Shown here: one piece after another, positions 15,912-23,674 of the stretch
Position numbering within the stretch: the stretch's first letter is position 1
Layout of the letters: each line of letters starts with the position of its first letter
The notes under the pieces: model-generated
What the model saw: the letters and a program-made list of their open reading frames with translations, nothing else
Told to the model about the DNA's origin: nothing
Database searches by the model: none
Position numbers and translations under genes: made by a program
NCBI GenBank assembly: GCA_017397565.1
Contig: JAFQIL010000001.1
Coordinates: 1 to 40,792 of the forward strand
Origin: Oscillospiraceae bacterium
GTDB lineage: Bacteria > Bacillota > Clostridia > Oscillospirales > Oscillospiraceae
Direction of reading: 5' to 3'
Length of the DNA: 40,792 nt

Positions 15912-16587
15912 AGTGATAATACCCATCCATTCCGTCGCTGATAATGAGGCCCTCATCAATGGCGATGACCCGCTTGTGGAACCGCTCCACCAAATCCTTG
16001 GCGTGGGTGACCACCAGCATGGTGGTGCCCAGGTTGTTGATTTCCATCAACAGGCTCATGATCTCCAAAGACCGGGCAGGGTCCAGGTTACCTGTAGGCT
16101 CGTCGGCAATGATGGTGGACGGATTGTTCACCAGAGCCCGGGCGATGGCCAATCTCTGCTGCTCACCGCCGGAAAGCTCGCCGGGATGCCGGCGGCTCTT
16201 GGTATCCAGACCGACCAAGTCCAGCACATAGGGTACACGCTCCCGGATCTCCCGTTCCCTGGCGCCGATGGCCCGCATAACAAAGGCCACATTCTCATAA
16301 ACCGTTTTATTCTCGATCAAACGGAAATCCTGGAACACAACGCCAACTGTGCGGCGCATATAGGGGATCTCTCTTTTGCGGATCCTATCCAAAGAGTAGC
16401 CATTGACATGAACCTTACCGGAGGTAGGTTTCAGCTCGCCGGTGATCAGCTTAATGATGGTAGACTTGCCGGAGCCGGAGGGGCCAACCAAAAAGGCAAA
16501 CTCTCCGTCTTCGATCTGCATGGAAACGCCCTTCAGGGCCTTGTTGCCCACGGAGTAGGACTTCACAACATCGGTAAATTCAATCAT
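15898..16587 (-). CDS. ftsE: Cell division ATP-binding protein FtsE
   Basis: FtsE is the ATPase subunit of FtsEX, peripheral to the membrane. The 229-residue length is usual. Walker A is GPSGSGKST near 36-44, the signature is [15 protein letters not shown], and Walker B is [12 protein letters not shown], all intact. FtsE-typical sequence includes [25 protein letters not shown] site precedes the ATG by about 10 nt. It is the first gene of the ftsE-ftsX-M23-S41 cluster and has its own near-consensus promoter. Confidence 0.96.
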   Translation of the reverse strand: MIEFTDVVKSYSVGNKALKGVSMQIEDGEFAFLVGPSGSGKSTIIKLITGELKPTSGKVHVNGYSLDRIRKREIPYMRRTVGVVFQDFRLIENKTVYENVAFVMRAIGAREREIRERVPYVLDLVGLDTKSRRHPGELSGGEQQRLAIARALVNNPSTIIADEPTGNLDPARSLEIMSLLMEINNLGTTMLVVTHAKDLVERFHKRVIAIDEGLIISDGMDGYYHYEDQ

Positions 16588-16618
16588 AATATCTCTGCTC
16601 CATCTTTAATGTAACCAA

Positions 16619-16647
16619 ATTGTAACACATTTTAGGTGTTATGTCAA
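16619..16647 (-). promoter_or_regulatory. Promoter of ftsE
   Basis: TTGACA (16647-16642) and TACAAT (16624-16619) lie on the minus strand with 17-nt spacing, about 32 nt before the ftsE start. Confidence 0.85.
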
Positions 16648-16654
16648 TCCCTGT

Positions 16655-16691
16655 TGAAAAACAAGAAACGGGCCGTATGATCACACGGCCC
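16655..16691 (-). terminator. Terminator of the CdaR/PucR-type regulator gene
   Basis: GGGCCGT (16670-16676) pairs with ACGGCCC (16685-16691). On the minus strand GUUUCUUGUUUUUC follows. It separates the regulator gene from the ftsE promoter. Confidence 0.75.
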
Positions 16692-16702
16692 TGTTTTGAA
16701 TT

Positions 16703-17794
16703 TTATCCACGGCTCTCCCGGGAAGACAAGTACTTACGAACCATCAGTGCCACCTTAAATACGATAGCATGGTCAAACTCACGCAGATCCAGCCCGGTGA
16801 GCTTCTTGATCTTTTCCAAACGGTAAACCAAGGTATTCCGGTGTACAAACAGCTTACGGGAGGTCTCCGAAACATTCAGATTGTTCTCAAAGAACTTGTT
16901 GATGGTAAAGAGTGTCTCCTGGTCCAAAGAATCAATAGAATTCTTCTTAAACACCTCATCCAGGAAGATCTCGCACAAGGTGGTAGGCAGCTGATAGATC
17001 AGCCGTCCGATACCCAGGTTCTCATAGTGCATGATGCTTCTGTCGGTGTCGAACACCTTGCCAACTTCAATTGCCGTCTGCGCTTCCTTGTAGGAATCTG
17101 CCAGGGCCCGCAAATGCTCTGCCACCGTACCGATACCAATGACCGTGCGGATAAACAGTTCATTTTTTAAGATATCTTCCATACCCTGCGCGATCTTTTC
17201 CAGATCCTCTGAGGTAGTGCCGGAAGTGATCTGCTTTATCACGGCAATGTCGGTTTCGTTGATGCTGATCACAAAGTCCTGGTTCTGATCCGGGAACATA
17301 CCGCTAAGAACATCCACAGCAGACACATCTCCATGACCCACCTGACGAACCAAGAACACGGCACGGGGGGCATCGGTTGCAAAGCGCAGCTCCTTGGCCC
17401 GGATATAGATATCACCGGGCAGAATATTATCCATGATAATATTCTTGACAAAGGTGCCTCTGTCGTGCTTTTCTTCATAATACGTTTTGGCACCGTTCAG
17501 GGCAATATAAGCCATCTGACAGCTGATTTTTGCTGTTTCGTCTGTACCGGTACAAAATACCGCGTATTCAAAAAAGCCTGCGTTGCTCACGATGCTCCGG
17601 AAGGTCTTCTGACCAAAGGTTACCACCTGGTCGGTGCTGTTAGCCACCTTCAGCGCGGCATCCTGCCAACGCTGCCCCAGCTGTGACGGGTCGGTACAGG
17701 AAATAACGCTGCCCTCAGTATCCAGCACACCAAAGGTACGGTCAGACACTTCCTGCAGCTGAGTAATTACATTCTGAAACACATTATTGGACAT
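16703..17794 (-). CDS. CdaR/PucR-type transcriptional regulator
   Basis: This 363-residue protein has the PucR/CdaR layout. A divergent sensing N-terminus (about 1-130) is followed by a GGDEF-like central region. The C-terminal helix-turn-helix, near 305-355, reads NLNVSETSRKLFVHRNTLVY and continues RLEKIKKLTGLDLRE. Relatives sense small metabolites such as sugar diacids or purine breakdown products, but the ligand here cannot be told. It has its own promoter and terminator and stands directly upstream of ftsE. There is no direct sign that it controls ftsEX. The start at 17794 has a G-rich site (AGGGGGCTG). Confidence 0.85.
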   Translation of the reverse strand: MSNNVFQNVITQLQEVSDRTFGVLDTEGSVISCTDPSQLGQRWQDAALKVANSTDQVVTFGQKTFRSIVSNAGFFEYAVFCTGTDETAKISCQMAYIALNGAKTYYEEKHDRGTFVKNIIMDNILPGDIYIRAKELRFATDAPRAVFLVRQVGHGDVSAVDVLSGMFPDQNQDFVISINETDIAVIKQITSGTTSEDLEKIAQGMEDILKNELFIRTVIGIGTVAEHLRALADSYKEAQTAIEVGKVFDTDRSIMHYENLGIGRLIYQLPTTLCEIFLDEVFKKNSIDSLDQETLFTINKFFENNLNVSETSRKLFVHRNTLVYRLEKIKKLTGLDLREFDHAIVFKVALMVRKYLSSRESRG

Positions 17795-17852
17795 TTTTGC
17801 AGCCCCCTATCAGAAAATTGCATAAATACGGTTTTCACAAAATTTCCCCGTT

Positions 17853-17881
17853 ATTATATAGCAGTTTTGCGCAATTTGCAA
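17853..17881 (-). promoter_or_regulatory. Promoter of the CdaR/PucR-type regulator gene
   Basis: TTGCAA (17881-17876) and TATAAT (17858-17853) on the minus strand are spaced by 17 nt. Confidence 0.8.
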
Positions 17882-17994
17882 GTACCTTTTGACATATTAT
17901 TGCAAAATGTTCCTGTATTTTTGGATGTATTGACCGATTTTTGTCTGACTTTGTCCCGTTTCTTATCCCCCGCATCCGAAAAAATGCACAAAGG

Positions 17995-18699
17995 TTATTC
18001 CTGCATTTCCAGCCGTGCCACCTCTTCTTCCGTCAGCTGTCGGGTCTCCCCCCGGGGCAGATCGCCCAAAATCAAAGATCCTTCTGACTTGCGTTCCAGA
18101 TAGGTCACAGGCATTCCCCGGGAGGCCATCATCCGCCGCACCTGATGGTATTTTCCTTCACAAACTGTGATCAGACTTTCTCCCGGACCCAAGGGTTCCA
18201 GCCGGGCACTGAGACATACTGTCCCGTCCCGCAGAGTCAGCCCATCGGCAAAGGCCTGCACATCCTCCCCGGTTGCCGTTCCCTCATGGCGAGCATAATA
18301 AACCTTGGGTACCTCCTTTTTGGGGCTGATAAGCCGATGAAGGAGATCTCCATCGTTGGTAAACAGCAGCAGTCCCTCCGTTGCCTTATCCAGCCGCCCT
18401 ATGGGCTTTAAGTCCCGGTTTCGGTATTCCGGAGGCAGCAGCTCCATGACTGTTTTTTCCTCTTTATCTTCTGTAGCCGTTACAAAGCCCGCCGGTTTGT
18501 TGAGCATTACCACCAAGCGGCTGTCTGCCGCCAAAGGCTCACCGTGCAGGCAGATTCTCTGGGTAGCAGGATCTACCTTACGGCCGCTGTTCCGCTCCAC
18601 CTTGCCGTCCACTGTCACCGCGCCGCTTTTAACCAACAGCTTTACCTGACTGCGGGTGCCTGCCCCCCGGTCTGCCAAAAATTTATCCAATCGTTCCAT
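17995..18699 (-). CDS. rsuA: 16S rRNA pseudouridine synthase, RsuA family
   Basis: It isomerises a uridine in 16S rRNA (U516 in E. coli RsuA). The 234 residues comprise an N-terminal S4 RNA-binding domain (MERLDKFLADRGAGTRSQVK) and a catalytic domain with the family motif GRLDKATEGLLLFTNDG, where the Asp is the nucleophile. The C-terminal KYHQVRRMMASRG motif is typical of RsuA/RluB/E/F. The ATG at 18699 follows GGAGAAGCT. It is divergent from the DUF4830 gene, separated by 72 nt. RluB-type 23S specificity cannot be fully excluded. Confidence 0.9.
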   Translation of the reverse strand: MERLDKFLADRGAGTRSQVKLLVKSGAVTVDGKVERNSGRKVDPATQRICLHGEPLAADSRLVVMLNKPAGFVTATEDKEEKTVMELLPPEYRNRDLKPIGRLDKATEGLLLFTNDGDLLHRLISPKKEVPKVYYARHEGTATGEDVQAFADGLTLRDGTVCLSARLEPLGPGESLITVCEGKYHQVRRMMASRGMPVTYLERKSEGSLILGDLPRGETRQLTEEEVARLEMQE

Positions 18700-18771
18700 A
18701 GCTTCTCCGTTCTATCCCTGTCCACCGATGAATAGGCTAGAATGCCAATCACTTAACTGGAGGGATCTGAT

Positions 18772-19305
18772 ATGCTGGTTATGACCGCAAAGGTCAATAA
18801 GAAGAAAATCGCCATTATTCTGGCTGCCGCCCTGGTGCTGATCATCGGGCTGGTACTGCTCTTTGGCGGCAAAGATGATGCGCAGCCCACCGTCTCTGTG
18901 GATGCCGGTGGCAACGAAGGACGGATCGCGTTTTTGGAGGGCTTCGGCTGGAAGGTTGCCGCATCCCCAACGGAATCCGGTCAGGTTCGTATTCCCGCAA
19001 AAACCAGTGAGGTATTCGAGCGATACAACGCCCTGCAAAAATCCCAAGGGTATGACTTGAGTGCCTATGCCGGTAAAACGGTTATGCGTTACGTCTATAA
19101 GATCACCAATTACCCCGGTGCCACAGAGCCTGTGTACGCCACATTGCTGGTCTACAAGAACCAAATCATTGGCGGAGACGTTACCGACACCTCGGCCAAG
19201 GGTGTTGTCCGGAGCTTCCGTATGCCACAGGCTCAGCAAACGCCCACCACACCAAGCACCGTCCCCCCTACCGAGCCCCAAGGCACCTCTGCAGGAAAAG
19301 ACTGA
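18772..19305 (+). CDS. Membrane-anchored DUF4830-like protein
   Basis: This 177-residue protein has a basic start and a single N-terminal membrane helix (about 11-31, IAIILAAALVLIIGLVLLFG). An extracytoplasmic domain follows with the DUF4830 pattern: F-L-E-G-F-G-W, a V-R-I-P-x-x-x-x-E-V segment, YNALQKSQGYDLSAYAGKTV and a YKITNYPG motif. The tail from about 155 is Pro/Thr-rich and probably disordered. GGAGGG lies 7 nt before the first ATG. The function of this family is unknown. It sits between rsuA and the FMN riboswitch, and no functional link is evident. Confidence 0.7.
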   Translation: MLVMTAKVNKKKIAIILAAALVLIIGLVLLFGGKDDAQPTVSVDAGGNEGRIAFLEGFGWKVAASPTESGQVRIPAKTSEVFERYNALQKSQGYDLSAYAGKTVMRYVYKITNYPGATEPVYATLLVYKNQIIGGDVTDTSAKGVVRSFRMPQAQQTPTTPSTVPPTEPQGTSAGKD

Positions 19306-19335
19306 TTTTTCTTATCTTATCACAAACGGGGATGC

Positions 19336-19364
19336 TTGACAACTGCAGCTAAGCGTGTTATTCT
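19336..19364 (+). promoter_or_regulatory. Promoter of the riboswitch-ribU transcript
   Basis: TTGACA (19336-19341) and TATTCT (19359-19364) are spaced by 17 nt, just upstream of the aptamer. Confidence 0.8.
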
Positions 19365-19377
19365 GTAGAAAATTGCA

Positions 19378-19656
19378 TAGATCTTCAGGGCGGGGTGCGA
19401 TTCCCCACCGGCGGTGGGTAAGTTCTGAAAATATTTTACAGACGGACAGCAAGTAATTTTGTTGCAGATCAAGTTTTGAAGTTGCGGGAATACTTTGTGT
19501 ATGCCGCAACTTCAAAATGCAGATATGCGGCAAAAGATCCGCTGTTCCGGCGTAATAATATTTTCAGAGGTTACCCGATAGTCCGCGAGCGTTCAAGTAA
19601 CAGGCGCAGAACCGGTGTAATTCCGGTACCGACAGTAAAGTCTGGATGGAAGAAGG
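19378..19656 (+). ncRNA. FMN riboswitch (RFN element) with an unusually long P3 arm
   Basis: The conserved 5' half AGGGCGGGGTGCGATTCCCC then ACCGGCGGT, the GTCCGCGAGC block, and the 3' half GCAGAACCGGTG, ATTCCGGTACCGACAGTAAA and GTCTGGATGGAAGAAG identify the FMN aptamer. P1 pairs the CTTC near 19383 with GAAG near 19651. Between GGCGGT and GTCCGCGAG lies a P3 domain of 161 nt (19416-19576). It closes with GGGTAA/TTACCC and continues with a TCTGAAAATATT/AATATTTTCAGA helix. It carries a perfect 14-bp hairpin (19474-19487 with 19504-19517). Binding of FMN should favour the terminator just downstream and shut off ribU. Confidence 0.95.
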
Positions 19657-19677
19657 TCGTATATCGTTTACTTTTTA

Positions 19678-19707
19678 TGCCCTGAGTTTATGCTCAGGGC
19701 ATTTTTT
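19678..19707 (+). terminator. Expression-platform terminator of the FMN riboswitch
   Basis: TGCCCTGAG (19678-19686) and CTCAGGGCA (19693-19701) form a perfect 9-bp stem followed by six Us, 14 nt before the ribU start. Confidence 0.92.
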
Positions 19708-19720
19708 GTGAGGTGTGCTT

Positions 19721-20371
19721 ATGAAAAAGAAATCTTCTGCGAAAAAAATAGTTTTGATCGGTATGCTGGCTGCCATCGCTTATATCATGGTATTTTTGAT
19801 CCGAATTCCTGTGGTCGTCTTTCTGAAGTATGAGCCCAAGGATGTGATCATCACCATCGGCGGCTTCCTGATGGGTCCTCTTGCCGCCTTTTTTATATCG
19901 CTGACGGTATCTTTGGTAGAGATGCTGACCATCAGTGACACCGGCCCCATCGGCGCTTTGATGAATCTGCTGTCTTCCTGCGCTTTTGCCTGCACAGCGG
20001 CTCTGATCTATAAGCGGCGGCATACCCTTGGCGGTGCCGTTTTGGGTCTTGGCGTGGCATCTGTTGTCACCGTAGTCGTCATGCTGCTGTGGAACTGGCT
20101 GATCACACCGCTGTACATGGGACAGCCCCGGGAAGCTGTGGAAGCCCTGCTGCTCCCGGCTTTTCTGCCTTTCAATCTTTTGAAGGCCGGACTCAACAGC
20201 GCATTGGTTTTGCTGCTGTATAAGCCGCTGGTCAGCGCGCTCCGAAAAACCAGGTTGGCAGATACCCCCGCCGCAAAACCCGGTTCTTCCAAAATCGGCA
20301 TTTATCTGTTGGGAGCCGGCTTGCTGGCCACCTGCATTTTGCTGCTCCTCGTTTTAAAGGGTAAAATCTAA
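19721..20371 (+). CDS. ribU: Riboflavin ECF transporter S component RibU
   Basis: RibU binds riboflavin in the membrane and works with a shared ECF energising module that is not encoded here. The ATG at 19721 (216 residues) has GAGGTG 5 nt upstream. An in-frame GTG two codons earlier is less likely. Six hydrophobic segments fill the protein. The N-terminal stretch VFLKYEPKDVIITIGGFLMG and the loop GPIGALMNLLSS are typical of RibU. The FMN riboswitch directly upstream gives independent support for the substrate. The C-terminal helix after about residue 190 is longer than in minimal S components. Confidence 0.93.
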   Translation: MKKKSSAKKIVLIGMLAAIAYIMVFLIRIPVVVFLKYEPKDVIITIGGFLMGPLAAFFISLTVSLVEMLTISDTGPIGALMNLLSSCAFACTAALIYKRRHTLGGAVLGLGVASVVTVVVMLLWNWLITPLYMGQPREAVEALLLPAFLPFNLLKAGLNSALVLLLYKPLVSALRKTRLADTPAAKPGSSKIGIYLLGAGLLATCILLLLVLKGKI

Positions 20372-20407
20372 ATCATAACCACCGACCGGTGGTTTCCTTA
20401 CGCAATA

Positions 20408-20436
20408 AAAGCCGTCCCCAGGTTGGGGACGGCTTT
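20408..20436. terminator. Bidirectional terminator between ribU and the convergent membrane-protein gene
   Basis: GCCGTCCCC (20411-20419) and GGGGACGGC (20425-20433) form a perfect 9-bp stem flanked by AAA and TTT, serving both strands. Confidence 0.8.
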
Positions 20437-20445
20437 GGCTTATTC

Positions 20446-21132
20446 TTATTCCGGTGTATGTATCATTGTTTCCGGGGGTTCCGGAAGCACCGGTTTTCTG
20501 GGCGGCATTCCCAAATCTTTATTGCGGCATACAAAGATAAAGATGGCTTCGATCCCCAGAAAAATACTCAGCAGCAGAAACAAAACACGCTTTCCCGGCT
20601 CGCAGGAAGCATACAGGTCATACAGTGCCTTGTAGTAGAACACAGTTCTGAACACCGCAGCGCCCAGCATCAAAAGCAGCAGACCCACAAATCCTAACGC
20701 GCCAGTCTGAGCTGCCAGCATTCCTTGGGTGGGATTCCAGGAAGGCAGCATGGAAAAGCCAAAAACAAAGGCATAGCCCACACTTGTCGCCAGTAAAACG
20801 GCAAATACGCCGGAAAGGATCGGCAGCCATTTGCGTTTATTTTGGGTCTCACCGCTGACAACATATCGATACTGGTCAGAAATACAACCCAAAACCCAAC
20901 TACCGGCGATGGGCAGCCACGCCAGCCAGGGGTGTCGAATATTTCTGCGTTTGGCAATGGCGCTTAGGCTTCTTGCCTGCAGCACCCACATAAAAACACT
21001 AAGGCCGAGCATACCAACATAGTAAATAATATCATTGATGGCCGTAAACGTTTCCAAAAAACCTTCCGCGCCAATACCGCCGATATCCAGCCCGTCAAAT
21101 CCGAAGCCAAACAGATCTTCCGATAATCCCAT
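20446..21132 (-). CDS. Uncharacterised multi-pass membrane protein
   Basis: This 228-residue protein has a Gly/Phe-rich N-terminus (about 1-30) followed by five or so hydrophobic segments. Between the first two are a basic stretch (AKRRNIRHPWLAWLPI) and a DQYRY motif after a GSWVLGCIS segment. The tail is Pro-rich and probably cytoplasmic. The start at 21132 follows ACAGGAGGG. A plausible promoter lies upstream on the minus strand (TTGCAA, 17 nt, TAAACT). Similar proteins with an RHPWLAWxP core occur in Clostridia, but I know of no assigned function. Confidence 0.75.
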   Translation of the reverse strand: MGLSEDLFGFGFDGLDIGGIGAEGFLETFTAINDIIYYVGMLGLSVFMWVLQARSLSAIAKRRNIRHPWLAWLPIAGSWVLGCISDQYRYVVSGETQNKRKWLPILSGVFAVLLATSVGYAFVFGFSMLPSWNPTQGMLAAQTGALGFVGLLLLMLGAAVFRTVFYYKALYDLYASCEPGKRVLFLLLSIFLGIEAIFIFVCRNKDLGMPPRKPVLPEPPETMIHTPE

Positions 21133-21201
21133 AGGTTTCCCTCCTGTTTTTCTGTTTGTAATAGTTTACCATACTCCTAAAATAATTGCAACGGCTTCTG
21201 T

Positions 21202-21236
21202 AAAAAAGCACCGCAGGAAAACCCCTGCGGTGCTTT
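21202..21236 (-). terminator. Terminator of htpG
   Basis: GCACCGCAGG (21208-21217) and CCTGCGGTGC (21224-21233) form a 10-bp stem. UUUUUU follows on the minus strand. Confidence 0.9.
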
Positions 21237-21240
21237 ATCC

Positions 21241-23130
21241 TTATTGCATCAGCTTGCAAACAAGCTCTGTGTAGGCAATGGGGTCTTCCAAAGGAAGATC
21301 TGCCATCAGCTGGGCCTGGCAGCACAGCAGCTGGGCATAATCCTTAGCTTTCAGAGGATCTTCGGTCATGGCTTTCTGCAAAGCCCGCACCGCGGTATGC
21401 TCCGGGTTCAGCTCCAGAATCCTGCCGACGCCGAATGCCATTTCCGGATTGACCCGTTTCATATATTTTTCCATCTCAAAGCTCATGCCGGCATCGGGAG
21501 TCATGCACACCGGGGCATCTCCCAAATTGGCAGACAGCCGCACTTCCTTCACCTGCTCGCCCAAAGATTCCTTCACAAAGGTCAGGAAGCCCTTTAATTC
21601 CTCTGCCTTTTCCTCGGCAGCCTTTTTCTCCTCGTCAGTCTGCAGGCCCAGATCCTCGGTGGTTACATTGCAGAAAGCCTTTTCGCTATAGGTCATCAGT
21701 GTCTGGGGGATAAACTCATCCACCTCATCGCCAAAGAGCAGTACATCGTAGCCCTTATTTTCCAACGCCTTGACCTGAGGCAGCTTGGCAAGACGCTGGG
21801 TGTTCTCACCGGGAGCGAAGTAGATCTTCTCCTGCCCCTCTGCCATAGCATCCACATACTCCTGAAGCGTCACCAGCTTACCCTGCTTATGGCTATAGAA
21901 AAGCAGCAAGTCCTGGGTGGCATCCTTGTGGGCACCGTAGTCTGCTACCGCGCCGTATTTCAGCTGGCGGCCGAAAACTGCGTAAAACTTTTCGTATTCT
22001 TCCCGATCCTTTTCCAGCATGGTCTTCAGCTCGCTGCGGATCTTCTTCTCGATACCCCGGGCGATCACCGTCAGCTGACGGCTGTGCTGCAGCATTTCCC
22101 GGCTGATGTTTAAGGAAAGATCCTGACTGTCTACCACACCCCGGACAAAGCGGAAATGCTCCGGGAGCAGCTCTTCACAAGATTCCATGATCATCACACC
22201 GGATGAATACAGCTGCAAGCCCCGCTTAAAGTCCTTGGAATAGAAATCAAAGGGTGCTTTGCCGGGGATATACAGCAGCGCCTTAAAAGAAACCGTACCT
22301 TCCGTGGTGAAATGCACCGTGCGCAGAGGCTTATTGTAGTCGAAGAATTTCTCCCGGTAGAAGGATTCATATTCCTCCTGGGATACATCCTTCTTGTTTC
22401 TGTGCCAAATGGGCACCATGGAGTTGAGGGTCTCCTCCTCAGCATAGCTTTCATATTCCGGCTTATCTTCGGGAGAGTCTGCCTTCTTCCGGGATTTGGT
22501 AACCTCCATGCGGATGGGATAGCGGATATAATCAGAATACTTCCGGATCAGACCGCGGAGCTTATACTCATCCAAAAATTCGCTGAATTTATCTTCCTCG
22601 GTATCCGCCTTCAGGGTCATAATGACATCCGTACCGGGATAGTCTCTTTCCGCTTCCTCAACGGTATAGCCGTCGGTGCCGTCAGAGGTCCAGCGCCAGG
22701 CGGTATCTGCGCCGTACTTCTTGGAAATGACGGTGACAGAGGACGCCACCATAAAGGCAGAGTAGAAGCCCACGCCGAACTGGCCGATGATGTCGATATC
22801 CTCCTGCTTTTCCATAGCCTGCTTGAAGCCCAAAGAACCGGACTTGGCAATGGTGCCCAAATTCTCTTCCATCTCTTCCCGGCTCATACCAATGCCGTTA
22901 TCGGAAACCGTCAGGATTCCGGCATCCTTTGCCCGGGTGATGGTAATGGCAAACTCATCCCGGCTGATGCCCACCTTGTCATCCGTCAGCGCCGTATAGG
23001 CCAGCTTATCGATGGCATCGCTGGCGTTGGAAATGATCTCCCGGAGGAAGATCTCCTTGGTGGTGTAGATGGAGTTGATCATCAGATCCAGAAGTCTTGC
23101 GGACTCCGCTTTGAATTGCTTCTTTTCCAT
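21241..23130 (-). CDS. htpG: Molecular chaperone HtpG (Hsp90)
   Basis: HtpG is the bacterial Hsp90, an ATP-driven dimeric chaperone in the cytoplasm. I chose the ATG at 23130 (629 residues) because GAAAGGAAGCG precedes it. The longer frame would run through the CIRCE operator. The GHKL ATP site is intact, with REIISNASDAIDKL (catalytic Glu and Asn), SDNGIGM and GQFGVGFYSAFMV. The middle-domain Arg region and C-terminal dimerisation domain follow at normal length. A perfect CIRCE and a TATAAT box overlap its start of transcription, pointing to HrcA control. Confidence 0.96.
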   Translation of the reverse strand: MEKKQFKAESARLLDLMINSIYTTKEIFLREIISNASDAIDKLAYTALTDDKVGISRDEFAITITRAKDAGILTVSDNGIGMSREEMEENLGTIAKSGSLGFKQAMEKQEDIDIIGQFGVGFYSAFMVASSVTVISKKYGADTAWRWTSDGTDGYTVEEAERDYPGTDVIMTLKADTEEDKFSEFLDEYKLRGLIRKYSDYIRYPIRMEVTKSRKKADSPEDKPEYESYAEEETLNSMVPIWHRNKKDVSQEEYESFYREKFFDYNKPLRTVHFTTEGTVSFKALLYIPGKAPFDFYSKDFKRGLQLYSSGVMIMESCEELLPEHFRFVRGVVDSQDLSLNISREMLQHSRQLTVIARGIEKKIRSELKTMLEKDREEYEKFYAVFGRQLKYGAVADYGAHKDATQDLLLFYSHKQGKLVTLQEYVDAMAEGQEKIYFAPGENTQRLAKLPQVKALENKGYDVLLFGDEVDEFIPQTLMTYSEKAFCNVTTEDLGLQTDEEKKAAEEKAEELKGFLTFVKESLGEQVKEVRLSANLGDAPVCMTPDAGMSFEMEKYMKRVNPEMAFGVGRILELNPEHTAVRALQKAMTEDPLKAKDYAQLLCCQAQLMADLPLEDPIAYTELVCKLMQ

Positions 23131-23153
23131 AGTGCTTTCGCTTCCTTTCATTT

Positions 23154-23180
23154 TTAGCACTCTAATTGTTTGAGTGCTAA
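23154..23180. promoter_or_regulatory. CIRCE operator of htpG (HrcA binding site)
   Basis: TTAGCACTC at 23154-23162 and GAGTGCTAA at 23172-23180 are separated by exactly 9 bp. This is an exact match to the CIRCE consensus. It directly follows the htpG -10 box (TATAAT, 23183-23188 on the minus strand) and so covers the transcription start. Confidence 0.95.
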
Positions 23181-23182
23181 TA

Positions 23183-23210
23183 TTATATCGCACTTTTCCA
23201 AAAATGCAAC
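23183..23210 (-). promoter_or_regulatory. Promoter of htpG
   Basis: TATAAT (23188-23183) has a weak TTGCAT -35 at 16-nt spacing on the minus strand. CIRCE begins 2 nt downstream of the -10. Confidence 0.65.
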
Positions 23211-23239
23211 CCCAAACTAAAAAGTTCTTTCTTTATTTA

Positions 23240-23578
23240 CAAATTGCCATTTATCGAACAGTAAGGGGCGGGTTTCCCGCCCCTTATGGCGGCGAAGCCG
23301 CAAAGGCTCCCCTTGTCAGGGGAGCTGGCAAAAATGCCGTAAAAATGGCATTTTTGACTGAAGGGTAGTCGTATCTCTCCCTCAGTCAGCCTGCTTAGGC
23401 TGACAGCTCCCTCGTCAGAGGGAGCCTTTTGGGTGCTCTAACCAACTGCCCGGTAAACGGGAATTTGAACATTTACACAAGGCAACGAACCGGGCGGTGG
23501 GACAGAGTAACGACTATCGACAGACAGGCAGTCCCGAAATTGTCTGCGGGCACTGCCCGCCCGACAAATGGGAATTTG
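23240..23578. repeat. Composite intergenic repeat block between htpG and the ABC-F gene
   Basis: CAAATTGCCATTTATCG at 23240-23256 has two inverse partners, at 23449-23467 and 23560-23578. The first interval contains a module (23303-23428) beginning GGCTCCCCTTGTCAGGGGAG and ending in CAGCTCCCTCGTCAGAGGGA, with the hairpin CAGTCAGCCTGCTTAGGCTG near its end. The second carries GCGGGCACTGCCCGC. There is no coding gene in this gap of about 490 nt. Confidence 0.75.
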
Positions 23579-23674
23579 AAAAAAAGAAAATATTAGGAAT
23601 CTTCCATTGATTATTTGGGAATTTGTGTTATTATTATAATGAATGATTATGTGCTTAAGCTAAAGGAGTATAAC

